NCBI RefSeq assembly: GCF_000745855.1
Contig: NZ_JQKD01000011.1
Location: forward strand, 62,001-126,000
Origin: Xenophilus azovorans DSM 13620
GTDB taxonomy: Bacteria; Pseudomonadota; Gammaproteobacteria; Burkholderiales; Burkholderiaceae_C
DNA length: 64,000 bases
Direction of reading: 5' to 3'
The translations under genes were made by a program, and so were the position numbers. Positions within the stretch are counted from its first letter, which is position 1; each line of letters starts with the position of its first letter. Under the pieces are notes generated by a model, which saw nothing but the letters and a program-made list of their open reading frames with translations, was not told the DNA's origin and ran no database searches. Below are positions 20,891 to 30,038 of this stretch, in pieces.

Positions 20891-21897
20891 CAGTCCAGCT
20901 TGAGGCCGATCGATTCGACGATCTTGCCGTAGCGCTGCCGGTTGGCTTCCAGGCGGTCGGCCGCGGCCTGGCCCGTCTCGCCCAGCGGCACCATGTCCAG
21001 CGTTCCCAGGCGCTGCTTCACCTCGGGCTGGGCCAGGGCATGCTGCAACGCGCCCTGCAGCTTCTTCACCACCGCATCGGGCGTGGCGGCCGGCACCATG
21101 GTCAGGTACAGCACGTCGAAGCCCAGGTCCTTCAAGCCCAGCTCGGCGACGGTCGGCGTCTGCGGCAGCAGCGGCGAGCGCTGGCTGCCCGTGACCGCCA
21201 GCGGCCGGGCCTTGCCGGCCTGGATCTGCGGCAGCAGCCCGGGCGTGGCCAGGATGCCGGCCTGCACTTCGCCCGCGATCAAGGCCGTCACGGCGGGCGC
21301 ATTGCCCTTGTACGGCACGTGCGTGATGCGGGCGCCGGTGCCGCTGGCGAACAGGGCGGAGGCGATGTGCCCCGGGCTGCCGTTGCCGGCCGAGGAGAAG
21401 GTCAGTTCCTGCTTCTTGCCCATGTCCGCGAACTCGCGCAGCCCGCTGGCCGGCACGCTGGGGTTGACCGCCAGGGTCAGCCCTGAGGACGAGAGGATCA
21501 TCAGCGGCTTCAGGTCCTTCGGCGCGAAGGGCATCTTCCGGTAGACGTGCGGGTTGATGGTGAGGGTAGTGTCGATGGTCAGCAGCACCGTGTAGCCGTC
21601 CGGCGCGCTCTTGGCGACCGCGTCGGCGCCGATGTTCCCACCGGCGCCCGGGCGGTTGTCGATGACGAAGGGCTGGCCCAGCTCGGCCTGCAGCGGGATG
21701 GCGAGTTGCCGGCCCAGCACGTCCAGCGGCCCGCCGGCCGGGAAGTTGGTGACCAGGCGCACCGGCTTGTCGGGCCAGGCGCTCTGTGCCGAGGCGGTGC
21801 CGCCCGCGAGGGCGGCCAGGGCCAGGCCGAGGAGGGAGGCGGCGAGCACGGGGCGGCGGCGCGGCGAGACGGCGTCGCGGGCGAGGGTTCGGGGCAT
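20890..21897 (-). CDS. Bug-family (tripartite tricarboxylate transporter) receptor
   Basis: The protein has 335 residues with a signal peptide to about residue 38. WPDKPVRLVTNFPAGGPLDVLGR and the IDNRPGAGGNIGADAVAKSAPDGYT region are classic Bug features (quoted as short blocks). Such periplasmic receptors deliver carboxylates to TctAB-type transporters or to sensors. No TctA or TctB gene is present, as is common for orphan Bugs. It leads the bug-sulfatase operon and is divergent from a LysR gene that probably controls it. Confidence 0.9.
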   Translation of the reverse strand: MPRTLARDAVSPRRRPVLAASLLGLALAALAGGTASAQSAWPDKPVRLVTNFPAGGPLDVLGRQLAIPLQAELGQPFVIDNRPGAGGNIGADAVAKSAPDGYTVLLTIDTTLTINPHVYRKMPFAPKDLKPLMILSSSGLTLAVNPSVPASGLREFADMGKKQELTFSSAGNGSPGHIASALFASGTGARITHVPYKGNAPAVTALIAGEVQAGILATPGLLPQIQAGKARPLAVTGSQRSPLLPQTPTVAELGLKDLGFDVLYLTMVPAATPDAVVKKLQGALQHALAQPEVKQRLGTLDMVPLGETGQAAADRLEANRQRYGKIVESIGLKLD

Positions 21898-21999
21898 GGG
21901 AGTCTCCTGTGGTTGCTGGCGGGCAGGCGCCGTGGCGGCGCGTGTCCGATGACCGCACTCTAGGTGGCGCGTCCCCTCGGCACAACTGAAAGCTCGTTG

Positions 22000-22013
22000 C
22001 TTACGTATTCAAG
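22000..22013. promoter_or_regulatory. Candidate LysR box between the Bug and LysR genes
   Basis: CTTACGTATTCAAG has CTT/AAG ends and fits the T-N11-A LysR pattern. It lies in the AT-richer centre of the 176-bp divergent region, 61 bp before the LysR gene ATG. The LysR protein may bind it to control the sulfatase operon and itself. Confidence 0.45.
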
Positions 22014-22073
22014 AAATTAATATCTCGGCTGGCTACGCCATCGAGCAGGTGTTCGTCCAGGAGATCGAGAGCC

Positions 22074-23003
22074 ATGAATTTTTCACGACTGAAGCTGCGC
22101 CACCTGCAATGCCTGGCCGTCGTCGGGCAGGAGCGCAACCTCGTGCGCGCGGCCCGGGCGCTGGCCCTGACGCAGCCCGCCGTGTCCAAGACCGTGGCCG
22201 AGCTGGAGGACATCGTCGGCCGGCGCCTGCTGCTGCGCCGGCGCCGCGGCGTGGAACTCACGGCCGCCGGCGAGGTGCTGATGAAGCATGCCGTGAGCAC
22301 GCTGCGCGCCCTGCAGGAAGGGTTGGCGCAGGCGCTCGAGCAGCCCGAGGCCGACGAGCTGCGGGTGGCCGTCGGCGCCCTGCCCAACATGGCGGCGGGC
22401 CTGCTGCCGGCGGCGGTGGCGCGGCTGGCGGCGCTGGAGCCGGCGCTGCGGGTGCGGGTGGTGAGCGGGACCAATCGCCAGCTCATGGCGCAGTTGCGAC
22501 AGGGCGAGATCGATCTGGTGCTGGGGCGCCTGGCGCAGCCCTCGGCGATGGTCGACCTGTCCTTCCGCGCGCTGGGCAGCGAGCCGCTGGTCCTGGTGGC
22601 TGCGCCCGGGCACCCGCTGCTGGCGCGCGAGGCGCCGCCCACGCTGGAAGAGCTTGCCGGCCACCTGCTCATCGTGCCGGTGCAGGGCACGCTGGTGCGC
22701 GACACGGCCGATGCCTTCCTGTACGCGCGCGGCACGCGGCCGCCGCCGCGCCTGGTCGAGGCCACCGACACCAGCTTCGCCCTGGAGCTGCTGCGCAGCA
22801 TCGACGCGGTGTGGTTCGCGCCGGAGGGCGCCGTGCGCTGCGCGCTGGCGCGCGGCGAACTGCGGCGCCTGCCCTTTGACACCGGCAGCACCGACGGGCC
22901 CGTCGGCGTGACGCTGCGGCGCACGGGCGAGCCCACGGTGGGCGCGCGGCGGCTGCTGGAGGCGATCGAGGCCGAACTGGCCGTGCAGCCGCGCGTCGGT
23001 TGA
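22074..23003 (+). CDS. LysR-family regulator, probably of the Bug-sulfatase operon
   Basis: The protein has 309 residues. Residues 5-65 are the winged helix-turn-helix (ARALALTQPAVSKTVAELE), and the rest is a periplasmic-binding-like effector domain. It resembles the GbpR/PcaQ branch of LysR proteins, whose effectors are sugars or aromatic acids. It is divergent from the Bug-sulfatase operon, the standard arrangement for a LysR regulator and its target. ATG 22074 follows AGGAG. The effector is unknown. Confidence 0.88.
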   Translation: MNFSRLKLRHLQCLAVVGQERNLVRAARALALTQPAVSKTVAELEDIVGRRLLLRRRRGVELTAAGEVLMKHAVSTLRALQEGLAQALEQPEADELRVAVGALPNMAAGLLPAAVARLAALEPALRVRVVSGTNRQLMAQLRQGEIDLVLGRLAQPSAMVDLSFRALGSEPLVLVAAPGHPLLAREAPPTLEELAGHLLIVPVQGTLVRDTADAFLYARGTRPPPRLVEATDTSFALELLRSIDAVWFAPEGAVRCALARGELRRLPFDTGSTDGPVGVTLRRTGEPTVGARRLLEAIEAELAVQPRVG

Positions 23004-23024
23004 GGCGCGTCCGCCGCCCGTGGC

Positions 23025-23348
23025 CTATTTGGTCGACAGCACCCAGGCCGCCAGCTTCTTCGCGTCGGCCTCGCTGACCTGGGTGTTGGCCGGCATCGGC
23101 ACCGGCCCCCACGCGCCGGCCCCGCCCTTGAGGATCTTGGTGGCCAGCAGGTCGGCGGCGCCGGCCTGGCCCTTGTACCGCGCCGCGATGTCCTTGAAGG
23201 AGGGCCCGACCACCTTGCGCTCGACGGCGTGGCAGCTCATGCAGTTCTTGGCCGTCGCCAGCGCGAGGTCGGCCGCGGCCGGCGCCGCGGCACCGAGCCA
23301 GAGGAGGGCGGCGCTGCCGCAGAGGATGGAAAGACGGAACGGACGCAT
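23025..23348 (-). CDS. Periplasmic class I cytochrome c
   Basis: The protein has 107 residues with a signal peptide to about residue 26 (AAPAAAD). The heme motif is CMSCH near residues 35-39, and the axial methionine is in PVPMPAN near residue 84. It resembles short c551/c552 cytochromes that carry electrons to terminal oxidases or denitrification enzymes. It is convergent with the LysR gene. ATG 23348 was chosen because it directly precedes the signal peptide. Confidence 0.9.
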   Translation of the reverse strand: MRPFRLSILCGSAALLWLGAAAPAAADLALATAKNCMSCHAVERKVVGPSFKDIAARYKGQAGAADLLATKILKGGAGAWGPVPMPANTQVSEADAKKLAAWVLSTK

Positions 23349-23449
23349 GGGGCGGGGCGTGGCTGCTGTACAGTGGCTCGCACGGATTCTAGGTAGGGAG
23401 CGCGACGTGCCGGCCAGGCGCGCGCCATGCAAGTCGGAGGGGTTGTTCC

Positions 23450-23710
23450 ATGTGGTTTCTCGGTCTGGGTGTGCTGGGTGTCGTCCTCAAGCTGCTCGAG
23501 GTGGGCTTCGTCGCCCGCCTGAGCTGGTGGATCGTGCTCATTCCCTTCGCCTTCGCGGCGGCCTGGTGGTGGTATGCGGACGCGTCCGGCTACACCAAGC
23601 GCAAGGCGATGGAGCGTGAGGACGAGCGCAAGCAGGCGCGCATCGAGCGCCAGCGCAGCCAGCTGGGCATGCTCAGCGCCCGCTCCAACCGCAAGCGCAG
23701 CAGGCGCTGA
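23450..23710 (+). CDS. Trp-rich small membrane protein (TIGR04438 type)
   Basis: The protein has 86 residues. Two hydrophobic segments (about 2-18 and 24-43) include a WWIVLIPFAFAAAWWWYAD cluster, then a highly basic, charged tail to the end. This matches the Trp-rich family TIGR04438 known to me from Burkholderiales, function unknown. A 36-bp gap separates it from the next gene, so they may share a transcript. Confidence 0.8.
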   Translation: MWFLGLGVLGVVLKLLEVGFVARLSWWIVLIPFAFAAAWWWYADASGYTKRKAMEREDERKQARIERQRSQLGMLSARSNRKRSRR

Positions 23711-23746
23711 GCGGCGCGATCCTCCCGGCGCCCGGCGAGGCGGGGC

Positions 23747-24520
23747 ATGGACGACGCCCTGGTCACGAGATGGCTGCTGGCCTTCTTCGGCGCCTGCGTG
23801 CTCGGTCCGGCGCTGGGCGCGCTGGTGGGGCGCTGGGCGGGCTTCTCCGTCGGCGTGGCGATCGGCACGCTGGTCATCGGCCTCACCGGGCTGACCGGCG
23901 CCGGCGTGGCCGTCTGGGAGGGCTGGAAGAACAGCGCGGACTCGATGGCCGTGCCCGGCCGGCTGATCGAGTTCGAGGGCGACCGTCCGGTGGTGGAGTT
24001 CACCGCGCCCGACGGGGCCACGCACCGCATCACCGGCCTGGGCGGCAGCCAGCCGCGCGCAGGGCCCGGCGACGAGGTGCCGGTGCGCCTGCCGCAGGGC
24101 GACGCCGCCCGCGCACGCATCGACGACCTGCAGAACGCCAGCGGCCTGGCGATCGCCCTGGGCCTGTTCGGCCTGCTGCCCACGCTCTTCGGCGTGTTCT
24201 TCACGGCGCAGGCCGTGAGCGAGCGCCGCGGCGAGGTGCCGCCGCGTCCGCCCACGCCGGCGCAGCGGCGCCGGCGCACGCAGCTCACGGTGGTCGCCAA
24301 CGTGGTGTTCCTGGGCGGCTTCGCGGTCAGCTTCCTTGGCGAGGACCTGACGCGCTCGCTCGGCGCCGGCTTCATGATCGTCGGCGGCGGCTGCCTGCTG
24401 CACTTCGTCGCACAGAGCCTGCCGCCGGCCGCGATGCCCTTTCACACGCGCTTCATCTTCGTGGTCGTCGGCGTCGGCTTCGCGGCCTTCGGTCTGGTGG
24501 CACGCCTGCTGGGCGGGTGA
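23747..24520 (+). CDS. DUF3592-like membrane protein
   Basis: The protein has 257 residues. There are two N-terminal helices (about 8-50), a soluble beta domain at about 65-125 (RLIEFEGDRPVVEFTAPDG, VPVRLPQGD), then helices near 135-158, 180-200, 205-222 and 232-254. This layout resembles DUF3592 proteins. The function is unknown. It is convergent with ilvD, 16 bp away. Confidence 0.65.
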   Translation: MDDALVTRWLLAFFGACVLGPALGALVGRWAGFSVGVAIGTLVIGLTGLTGAGVAVWEGWKNSADSMAVPGRLIEFEGDRPVVEFTAPDGATHRITGLGGSQPRAGPGDEVPVRLPQGDAARARIDDLQNASGLAIALGLFGLLPTLFGVFFTAQAVSERRGEVPPRPPTPAQRRRRTQLTVVANVVFLGGFAVSFLGEDLTRSLGAGFMIVGGGCLLHFVAQSLPPAAMPFHTRFIFVVVGVGFAAFGLVARLLGG

Positions 24521-24536
24521 CCGCCCTGGGCGCGGC

Positions 24537-26231
24537 TCAGTAGTTGTCGAGCACCGCGCCCTTGCTGGCGCTGGCCGCGTTGAAGGCGAACTTGGCCTGC
24601 ACGCCGCGCGTGTAGCGCGGAGCCGGCGGCGTCCAGCCCTTCTTGCGCTCGGCCAGCTCGGCGTCGCTCACGTTCAGCTCCAGCAGCAGCTTGTGCGCAT
24701 CGATGGTGATGCTGTCGCCTTCCTTCACGAAGGCGATGTTGCCGCCGGCCGCAGCCTCGGGCGCCACGTGGCCGACCACCATGCCCCAGGTGCCGCCGGA
24801 GAAGCGGCCGTCGGTGATCAGGCCCACCGACTCGCCCAGGCCGGCGCCGATCAGCGCGCCGGTGGGGGCCAGCATCTCGGGCATGCCGGGGCCGCCCTTG
24901 GGGCCCAGGTAGCGCAGCACCATCACGTCGCCGGCCTTGATCTTGCCGTCGAGGATGGCTTGCAGCGCCGACTGCTCGTCGTCGAACACGCGCGCCGGGC
25001 CGGTGATGACGGGGTTCTTCAGGCCGGTGATCTTGGCCACCGCGCCCTCGGGGCTGAGGTTGCCCTTGAGGATGGCGAGGTGGCCTTCCTTGTAGAGCGC
25101 CTGGTCGATCGGGCGGATCACGTCCTGGTCGGCGCGCGGCTGGTCGGGCACGTCGGCCAGCGTCTCGGCGATGGTCTTGCCGGTGATGGTCATGCAGTCG
25201 CCGTGCAGCAGGCCGGCGTTCAGCAGCACCTTCATCACCTGCGGGATGCCGCCGGCCTGGTGCAGGTCCACCGCCAGGTACTTGCCGCTGGGCTTGAGGT
25301 CGCAGATCACCGGCACCCGCTTCCTGATGCGCTCGAAGTCGTCGATGGTCCATTCCACGTCGGCCGCGTGCGCGATCGCCAGGAAGTGCAGCACCGCGTT
25401 GGTCGAACCGCCGGTGGCCATGATGACCGACACCGCGTTCTCGATCGCCTTCTTGGTGACGATGTCGCGCGGCTTGAGGTCCTTCCTGATCGCCTCGATC
25501 AGCACCTTGGCCGATTCCTTCGCCGAGTTCTGCTTCTCGTCGTGCGGGTTGGCCATGGTGGAGGAGTAGGGCAGGCTCATGCCCAGGGCCTCGAAGGCGC
25601 TGGACATGGTGTTGGCCGTGTACATGCCGCCGCACGAGCCGGTGCCGGGGATGGCGTGCTGCTCGATCTCCTTGAGGTCGGCGTCGCTGAGCTTGCCGGC
25701 GGCGTTCTGGCCCACGGCCTCGAACACGCTGACGATGTTCAGGTCCTGTCCGCGCCACTTGCCCGGCAGGATGGTGCCGCCGTAGACGTAGATGGCCGGC
25801 ACGTTGGCGCGCAGCATGCCCATCATGCCGCCGGGCATGTTCTTGTCGCAGCCGCCGACGACGACCACGCCGTCCATCCACTGGCCCTGCACGCAGGTCT
25901 CGATGCAGTCGGAAATCACCTCGCGGCTGACCAGCGAGTACTTCATGCCCTCGGTGCCCATCGCCATGCCGTCGGAGATGGTGGGCGTGCCGAACACCTG
26001 CGCGTTGCCGCCGGCTTCCTCGATGCCGGCGATGGCGGCGTCGGCCAGCTTCTGCAGGCCGGAGTTGCAGGGGGTGATGGTGCTGTGGCCGTTGGCCACG
26101 CCGACCATGGGCTTCCTGAAGTCGTCCTCCGTGTAGCCCATGGCGTAGTACATGGAGCGGTTGGAGGCGCGCGCCTTGCCTTCGGTGATGTTGGCGCTGC
26201 GGCGGTTGATCTGGATCGTCTTGGTGTCCAT
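24537..26231 (-). CDS. ilvD: Dihydroxy-acid dehydratase
   Basis: The 564-residue enzyme is the penultimate step of valine and isoleucine synthesis. Iron-sulfur ligand motifs are TPCNSGL near residue 54, [10 protein letters not shown] near 125 and [14 protein letters not shown] near 197. The C-terminal [14 protein letters not shown] region is intact. ATG 26231 begins the standard N terminus; an in-frame opening upstream is spurious. It is divergent from a LysR gene, an arrangement common in Burkholderiales. Confidence 0.96.
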   Translation of the reverse strand: MDTKTIQINRRSANITEGKARASNRSMYYAMGYTEDDFRKPMVGVANGHSTITPCNSGLQKLADAAIAGIEEAGGNAQVFGTPTISDGMAMGTEGMKYSLVSREVISDCIETCVQGQWMDGVVVVGGCDKNMPGGMMGMLRANVPAIYVYGGTILPGKWRGQDLNIVSVFEAVGQNAAGKLSDADLKEIEQHAIPGTGSCGGMYTANTMSSAFEALGMSLPYSSTMANPHDEKQNSAKESAKVLIEAIRKDLKPRDIVTKKAIENAVSVIMATGGSTNAVLHFLAIAHAADVEWTIDDFERIRKRVPVICDLKPSGKYLAVDLHQAGGIPQVMKVLLNAGLLHGDCMTITGKTIAETLADVPDQPRADQDVIRPIDQALYKEGHLAILKGNLSPEGAVAKITGLKNPVITGPARVFDDEQSALQAILDGKIKAGDVMVLRYLGPKGGPGMPEMLAPTGALIGAGLGESVGLITDGRFSGGTWGMVVGHVAPEAAAGGNIAFVKEGDSITIDAHKLLLELNVSDAELAERKKGWTPPAPRYTRGVQAKFAFNAASASKGAVLDNY

Positions 26232-26293
26232 CGGTCTCGCTCGGGTTTCGTGGGGGAGAAGGCGGCATTGTCGCGCCGGCTTCTCATTGCATC

Positions 26294-26317
26294 CAATCCT
26301 CTTTGCAGCGTGGATTG
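26294..26317. promoter_or_regulatory. Inverted repeat CAATCC-N12-GGATTG between ilvD and the LysR gene
   Basis: This 6-bp dyad with a 12-bp spacer sits in the 99-bp divergent region, 14 bp before the LysR ATG. It is the likely binding site of the LysR protein for autoregulation and ilvD control. Confidence 0.45.
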
Positions 26318-26330
26318 ATATGCTGTGTGA

Positions 26331-27260
26331 ATGAGTCAAGAGGCCATCGACCTGCGCACCTGGCGCCAGTTCCTCGCCGTGGCGGAGGAGCTGCACTTCG
26401 GCCGCGCCGCCCAGCGCCTGGCGATGACGCAGCCGCCCGTCACCCAGGCCATCGCCCGGCTGGAGCGCGTGCTGGGCGTGCGCCTCTTCGACCGCACGCG
26501 GCGGCGCGTGGCGCTCACCCCGGCCGGCGAGGCGCTGCTGCCCGAGGTGCGCGCGCTGCTGGCGCAGGCGCAGGGCCTGCCCGCGCGGGCGCGCGCCGCG
26601 GCGGCGGGCGAGGTGGGACGGGTGCGCCTGGCCTTCGTCTCCACCGCCGGCTTCGAGCAGGTGCCGGCATGGGTGCGCGCCTTCCGCGTCCACAGCCCCG
26701 GCGTGGCGCTGGAGCTGGTGGAGGCCACGGGCGACGTGCAGCTCGCGGCCTTCGCGCGCGGCGAGATCGACGCCGGCCTGATGCTGCACACCCCCGGCGC
26801 CGCGCCGCCGGGCCTGGTGCGGCTGGCGGTGGCGACGGAGCCGATGGTGCTGGCGCTGCCGACGCAGCATCCGCTGGCCCGGGCGGACCGGCCGGCGCTG
26901 GCGCAGGTGCTGGCCGAGCCGCTGGTGATCTTCCCGCGCCGCATCGTGCCGTCGCTGCACGACGCGGTGATGGCGCTCTACCAGTCGGCGGGCTGCGCGG
27001 CGCGCGTCGCGCAGGAGGCGATCCAGATGCAGACCATCGTCAACCTGGTGGCCGGGGGCGTCGGTGTGGCCTGGGTGCCGGAGAGCGTCACCCAGTTCCG
27101 GCGGGCCGGGGTGGTGTATCGCTCGGGCGAGGTGCTGGGCGGCTCCCGCCGGCGGGCCGTGCTGCCGCTGTGCGAGACCAGCCTGGTGTGGCCCGGCGGC
27201 GCCGTGTCGCCGGCGCTGGCGCGCTTCGTGGACTTCGTGCGCGCCCGCGTGCAGGGCTGA
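26331..27260 (+). CDS. LysR-family regulator divergent from ilvD
   Basis: The protein has 309 residues. The helix-turn-helix [20 protein letters not shown] lies at about residues 23-42, followed by an effector domain. It begins with an [20 protein letters not shown]-type segment found in the CatM/BenM-like branch. The divergent layout with ilvD suggests it controls that gene in response to a branched-chain or related metabolite; this is inferred. The bacterioferritin gene converges with it 4 bp after the stop. Confidence 0.88.
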   Translation: MSQEAIDLRTWRQFLAVAEELHFGRAAQRLAMTQPPVTQAIARLERVLGVRLFDRTRRRVALTPAGEALLPEVRALLAQAQGLPARARAAAAGEVGRVRLAFVSTAGFEQVPAWVRAFRVHSPGVALELVEATGDVQLAAFARGEIDAGLMLHTPGAAPPGLVRLAVATEPMVLALPTQHPLARADRPALAQVLAEPLVIFPRRIVPSLHDAVMALYQSAGCAARVAQEAIQMQTIVNLVAGGVGVAWVPESVTQFRRAGVVYRSGEVLGGSRRRAVLPLCETSLVWPGGAVSPALARFVDFVRARVQG

Positions 27261-27264
27261 CGGC

Positions 27265-27732
27265 TCAGCCCATCTGCGACTGCAGGTAGTTGGGCAGCCC
27301 GATCTTGTCGATCAGCGCCAGCTGCTTCTCCAGCCAGTAGGCGTGGTCTTCCTCGGTGTCGTGCAGCTGCGCGACGAGGATGTCGCGGCTGACGTAGTCG
27401 GCGAGGCTCTCGCACAGGCGGGCGCCTTCCTTCAGCGCCTGGCGCACCTCGTATTCGGTGGCGAGGTCCTTGGCCAGCATGTCGGGCACGGTGGTGGCGG
27501 GGGTGAAGTCCTTGGGCTTCATGTCCGGCTGCGCGCCCAGCATCAGCAGGCGCTGCATCAGTGCGTCGGCGTGCTGGGTCTCTTCCTCCATCTCGTGGTT
27601 CAGCCGCTCGTACAGGCGCTGCAGGCCCTGGTCCTGGTAGTTGCGGGAGTGGGCGAAGTACTGGTCGCGGGCGGCCAGCTCGCCGCGCAGCAGGTCCTTG
27701 AGGCAGTCGATCACTTGGGGGTGGCCTTGCAT
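27265..27732 (-). CDS. bfr: Bacterioferritin
   Basis: The protein has 155 residues, the usual Bfr length. Ferroxidase ligands are visible in [11 protein letters not shown] (E18), [12 protein letters not shown] (near 47-54) and [10 protein letters not shown] (near 126-133). The methionine in the NHEM segment is the probable axial heme ligand. It stores iron as a 24-mer in the cytoplasm. The 156-bp upstream region is GC-rich with only a weak Fur-like half site. Confidence 0.92.
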   Translation of the reverse strand: MQGHPQVIDCLKDLLRGELAARDQYFAHSRNYQDQGLQRLYERLNHEMEEETQHADALMQRLLMLGAQPDMKPKDFTPATTVPDMLAKDLATEYEVRQALKEGARLCESLADYVSRDILVAQLHDTEEDHAYWLEKQLALIDKIGLPNYLQSQMG

Positions 27733-27888
27733 GGCGGTCCTCTTCTTGTCGTTGGCAACGGGCGCGCGGGCGCCCAACCGGTGAAGTATGCGCCGCCGGC
27801 CGCGGCGGGGCGAGGGCCGCCGGCGCAAGCCCCCGCGTCCGCGCTCTGCGTGCGCATCGCTGTCGTTCTCATTGACATCCATCGGCCG

Positions 27889-28791
27889 TCAGGCGGCCAG
27901 CTGCGGCTGCAGGAGCCCGGCCAGCCAGGCGCTGAAGGCCTGCACGCGGCGCGACAGGTGGCGCCGATGCGGATAGACGAAGTGCACCGGCATGGGCGGC
28001 GCAGGCCAGTACGGCAGCACCTCGACCAGCTCGCCGGCCGCCAGGTGCTCGCGCACGTCGAAGGCCGGGATCTGGATCAGCCCCAGGCCCGCCAGGCAGC
28101 AGGCGATGTAGGTCTCGGCGTTGTTGGCGGCCACCCGGCCGCTCATCGCCAGTGCCTGGGGTGCGCTGTCCTCCTGCCACTCCCAGGGCGCGATGCGCCC
28201 GCTGGTCGGCGAGGCGTAGTTGACCGCCAGGTGCCGCGGCAGGTCGAGCGGCGTGCGCGGCGTGCCGTGGCGCGCCAGGTAGGCGGGGCTGGCGCAGTTG
28301 ATCAGGCGCATCGTCCCCAGCGGCCGCGCCACCAGGCTGCTGGCCGCGAGCGTCCCGACGCGCAGCGCGCAGTCGATGCCCTCGTGCACCAAGTCGACCG
28401 CGCGGTCGCTGGAGCCCAGCTCGACCTCGATGCCCGGATGCCGTTCGAGGAAGGCGGGCAGGGCGGGCGCCACCAGCCGGCGGGCGACGCGGCTGGGCAG
28501 ATCCACCCGCAGCCGGCCGGCGAGGGCGCCGCCGGCGGGGCGGAACTGCTGCTCCAGCTCGTCCACGTCGGCGACCACGGCGCGGGCGCGTTCCAGCAGC
28601 GACTCGCCGTCGGGCGTGAGGCTGACGCGTCGCGTCGTGCGGTGCAGCAGCCGCACGCCCAGACGGCCTTCGAGCTGCTGCACGGCGGTGGAGACGCTGG
28701 CCCGCGGCAGCGCGAGCTGGTCGGCCGCCAGCGTGAAACTGCCGCACTGGGCGACGCGCAGGAAGATGCGCAACTGGTCGATGCGGTCCAT
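27889..28791 (-). CDS. LysR-family regulator divergent from an SDR gene
   Basis: The protein has 300 residues. It begins MDRIDQLRIFLRVAQCGSFTLAA, and the helix-turn-helix (ADQLALPRASVSTAVQQLE) spans about residues 23-41. The C-terminal half is of the AaeR/DmlR-like type. The divergent SDR gene is the likely target, as is frequent for this subfamily. Confidence 0.88.
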   Translation of the reverse strand: MDRIDQLRIFLRVAQCGSFTLAADQLALPRASVSTAVQQLEGRLGVRLLHRTTRRVSLTPDGESLLERARAVVADVDELEQQFRPAGGALAGRLRVDLPSRVARRLVAPALPAFLERHPGIEVELGSSDRAVDLVHEGIDCALRVGTLAASSLVARPLGTMRLINCASPAYLARHGTPRTPLDLPRHLAVNYASPTSGRIAPWEWQEDSAPQALAMSGRVAANNAETYIACCLAGLGLIQIPAFDVREHLAAGELVEVLPYWPAPPMPVHFVYPHRRHLSRRVQAFSAWLAGLLQPQLAA

Positions 28792-28814
28792 GCTGATTGG
28801 TATGAATTCCTGAA

Positions 28815-28866
28815 CAGTCTAGCCAGAGGGAGGCTGTTTATCGAATCGATGCTGCTCAATAGACTG
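28815..28866. promoter_or_regulatory. Inverted CAGTCTA/TAGACTG sites between the LysR and SDR genes
   Basis: CAGTCTA (28815-28821) and TAGACTG (28860-28866) face each other 38 bp apart in the 106-bp divergent region, each next to a GAATTC. TAGACT can also serve as a -10 element on both strands. Dual promoters with an embedded LysR site are plausible. Confidence 0.4.
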
Positions 28867-28897
28867 AATTCCGCCATTCATTCATCAGGAGGTTTCG

Positions 28898-29674
28898 ATG
28901 TCGAGCAAGCACAGCATCCAGGGCAAGGTGGCCCTCATCGCCGGCGGTGCCAAGAACCTGGGCGGCCTGATCGCCACCGATCTGGCGCAGCACGGCGCCA
29001 AGGCGGTCGCCATCCACTACAACAGCGCCGCCAGCCGGGCCGACGCCGAGAAGACCGTCGCGGCCATCGAGAAGGCGGGCGCCAGGGCGGTGGCGCTGCA
29101 GGCCGACCTGACCGGCGCCGCGGCGATGGAGAAGCTCTTCGCCGACACCGTGGCCGCCATCGGCCGGCCCGACATCGCCATCAACACCGTCGGCAAGGTG
29201 CTCAAGAAGCCGCTGGCCGAGATCACCGAGGCCGAGTACGACGAGATGGCGGCGGTCAACAGCAAGTCGGCCTTCTTCTTCCTGAAGGAGGCCGGCCGGC
29301 ACGTCAACGACAACGGCAAGGTCGTGACGCTCGTCACCTCGCTGCTGGGCGCCTTCACGCCCTTCTATGCCTCGTACGCCGGCACCAAGGCACCGGTGGA
29401 GCACTTCACCCGCGCGGCGGCCAAGGAGTTCGGCGCGCGCGGCATCTCGGTCACGGCGGTCGGCCCGGGCCCGATGGACACGCCCTTCTTCTACCCGGCC
29501 GAGGGCGAGGACGCGGTGGCCTATCACAAGACGGCGGCGGCGCTGTCGCCCTTCAGCAAGACGGGCCTGACCGACATCGAGGACGTGGTGCCCTTCATCC
29601 GCCACCTGGTCAGCGACGGCTGGTGGATCACCGGGCAGACCATCCTGATCAACGGCGGCTACACCACCAAGTAG
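28898..29674 (+). CDS. Short-chain dehydrogenase/reductase
   Basis: The protein has 258 residues. The cofactor loop is an AGGAKNLGG variant of TGxxxGxG at about residues 15-23. The catalytic Ser lies in VTLVTSLLG, and Tyr/Lys in YAGTK near 164-168. The C-terminal GWWITGQTILINGGYT is typical of classical SDRs. The substrate is unknown. AGGAGG stands 7 bp before the ATG. It is divergent from a LysR gene. Confidence 0.9.
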   Translation: MSSKHSIQGKVALIAGGAKNLGGLIATDLAQHGAKAVAIHYNSAASRADAEKTVAAIEKAGARAVALQADLTGAAAMEKLFADTVAAIGRPDIAINTVGKVLKKPLAEITEAEYDEMAAVNSKSAFFFLKEAGRHVNDNGKVVTLVTSLLGAFTPFYASYAGTKAPVEHFTRAAAKEFGARGISVTAVGPGPMDTPFFYPAEGEDAVAYHKTAAALSPFSKTGLTDIEDVVPFIRHLVSDGWWITGQTILINGGYTTK

Positions 29675-29713
29675 GCGATCATCGGCGCCTCATCCGACGC
29701 GAAGGGATTCCCC

Positions 29714-29983
29714 ATGCACATGGCGATGGTCATCGGCGGCGGCATCGTGCTGCTGGGCCTGTTCATCCTCTTCGGCCACCTGTGGGGCGCCAGCACCGCC
29801 GCCATGGCGCTGGCGGCGCGCTGGTTCGTGCCGGCGTGGGCGCTGGTGGCGCTGGTCAACATGTGGGTGGGCGTGACCCACGCCGGCTACACCGTGCGCG
29901 CGGAACTGCCGATCCTCGGCATCGTCTTCGTGGTGCCGGCGGCCGTCGCCTTCGCGGTGGCCTGGATGCTCGGCCGCGGCTGA
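29714..29983 (+). CDS. Small hypothetical membrane protein
   Basis: The protein has 89 residues with three hydrophobic helices (about 4-24, 37-56 and 64-84) and almost no soluble part. GAAGGGA precedes the ATG. It sits 39 bp after the SDR gene and 55 bp before lgt, so it may be co-transcribed with either. I do not recognise a family. Confidence 0.6.
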   Translation: MHMAMVIGGGIVLLGLFILFGHLWGASTAAMALAARWFVPAWALVALVNMWVGVTHAGYTVRAELPILGIVFVVPAAVAFAVAWMLGRG

Positions 29984-30038
29984 GGCATCGCCGGCCGCGC
30001 CCCGGGCGCGCCACGGCCGGCGGGCACAATCGGCGCCC

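Noticed and set aside
27861-27879. Fur box upstream of bfr
   Set aside because: Only one half resembles the Fur pattern (AATGAGAA on the minus strand); the other half does not match.
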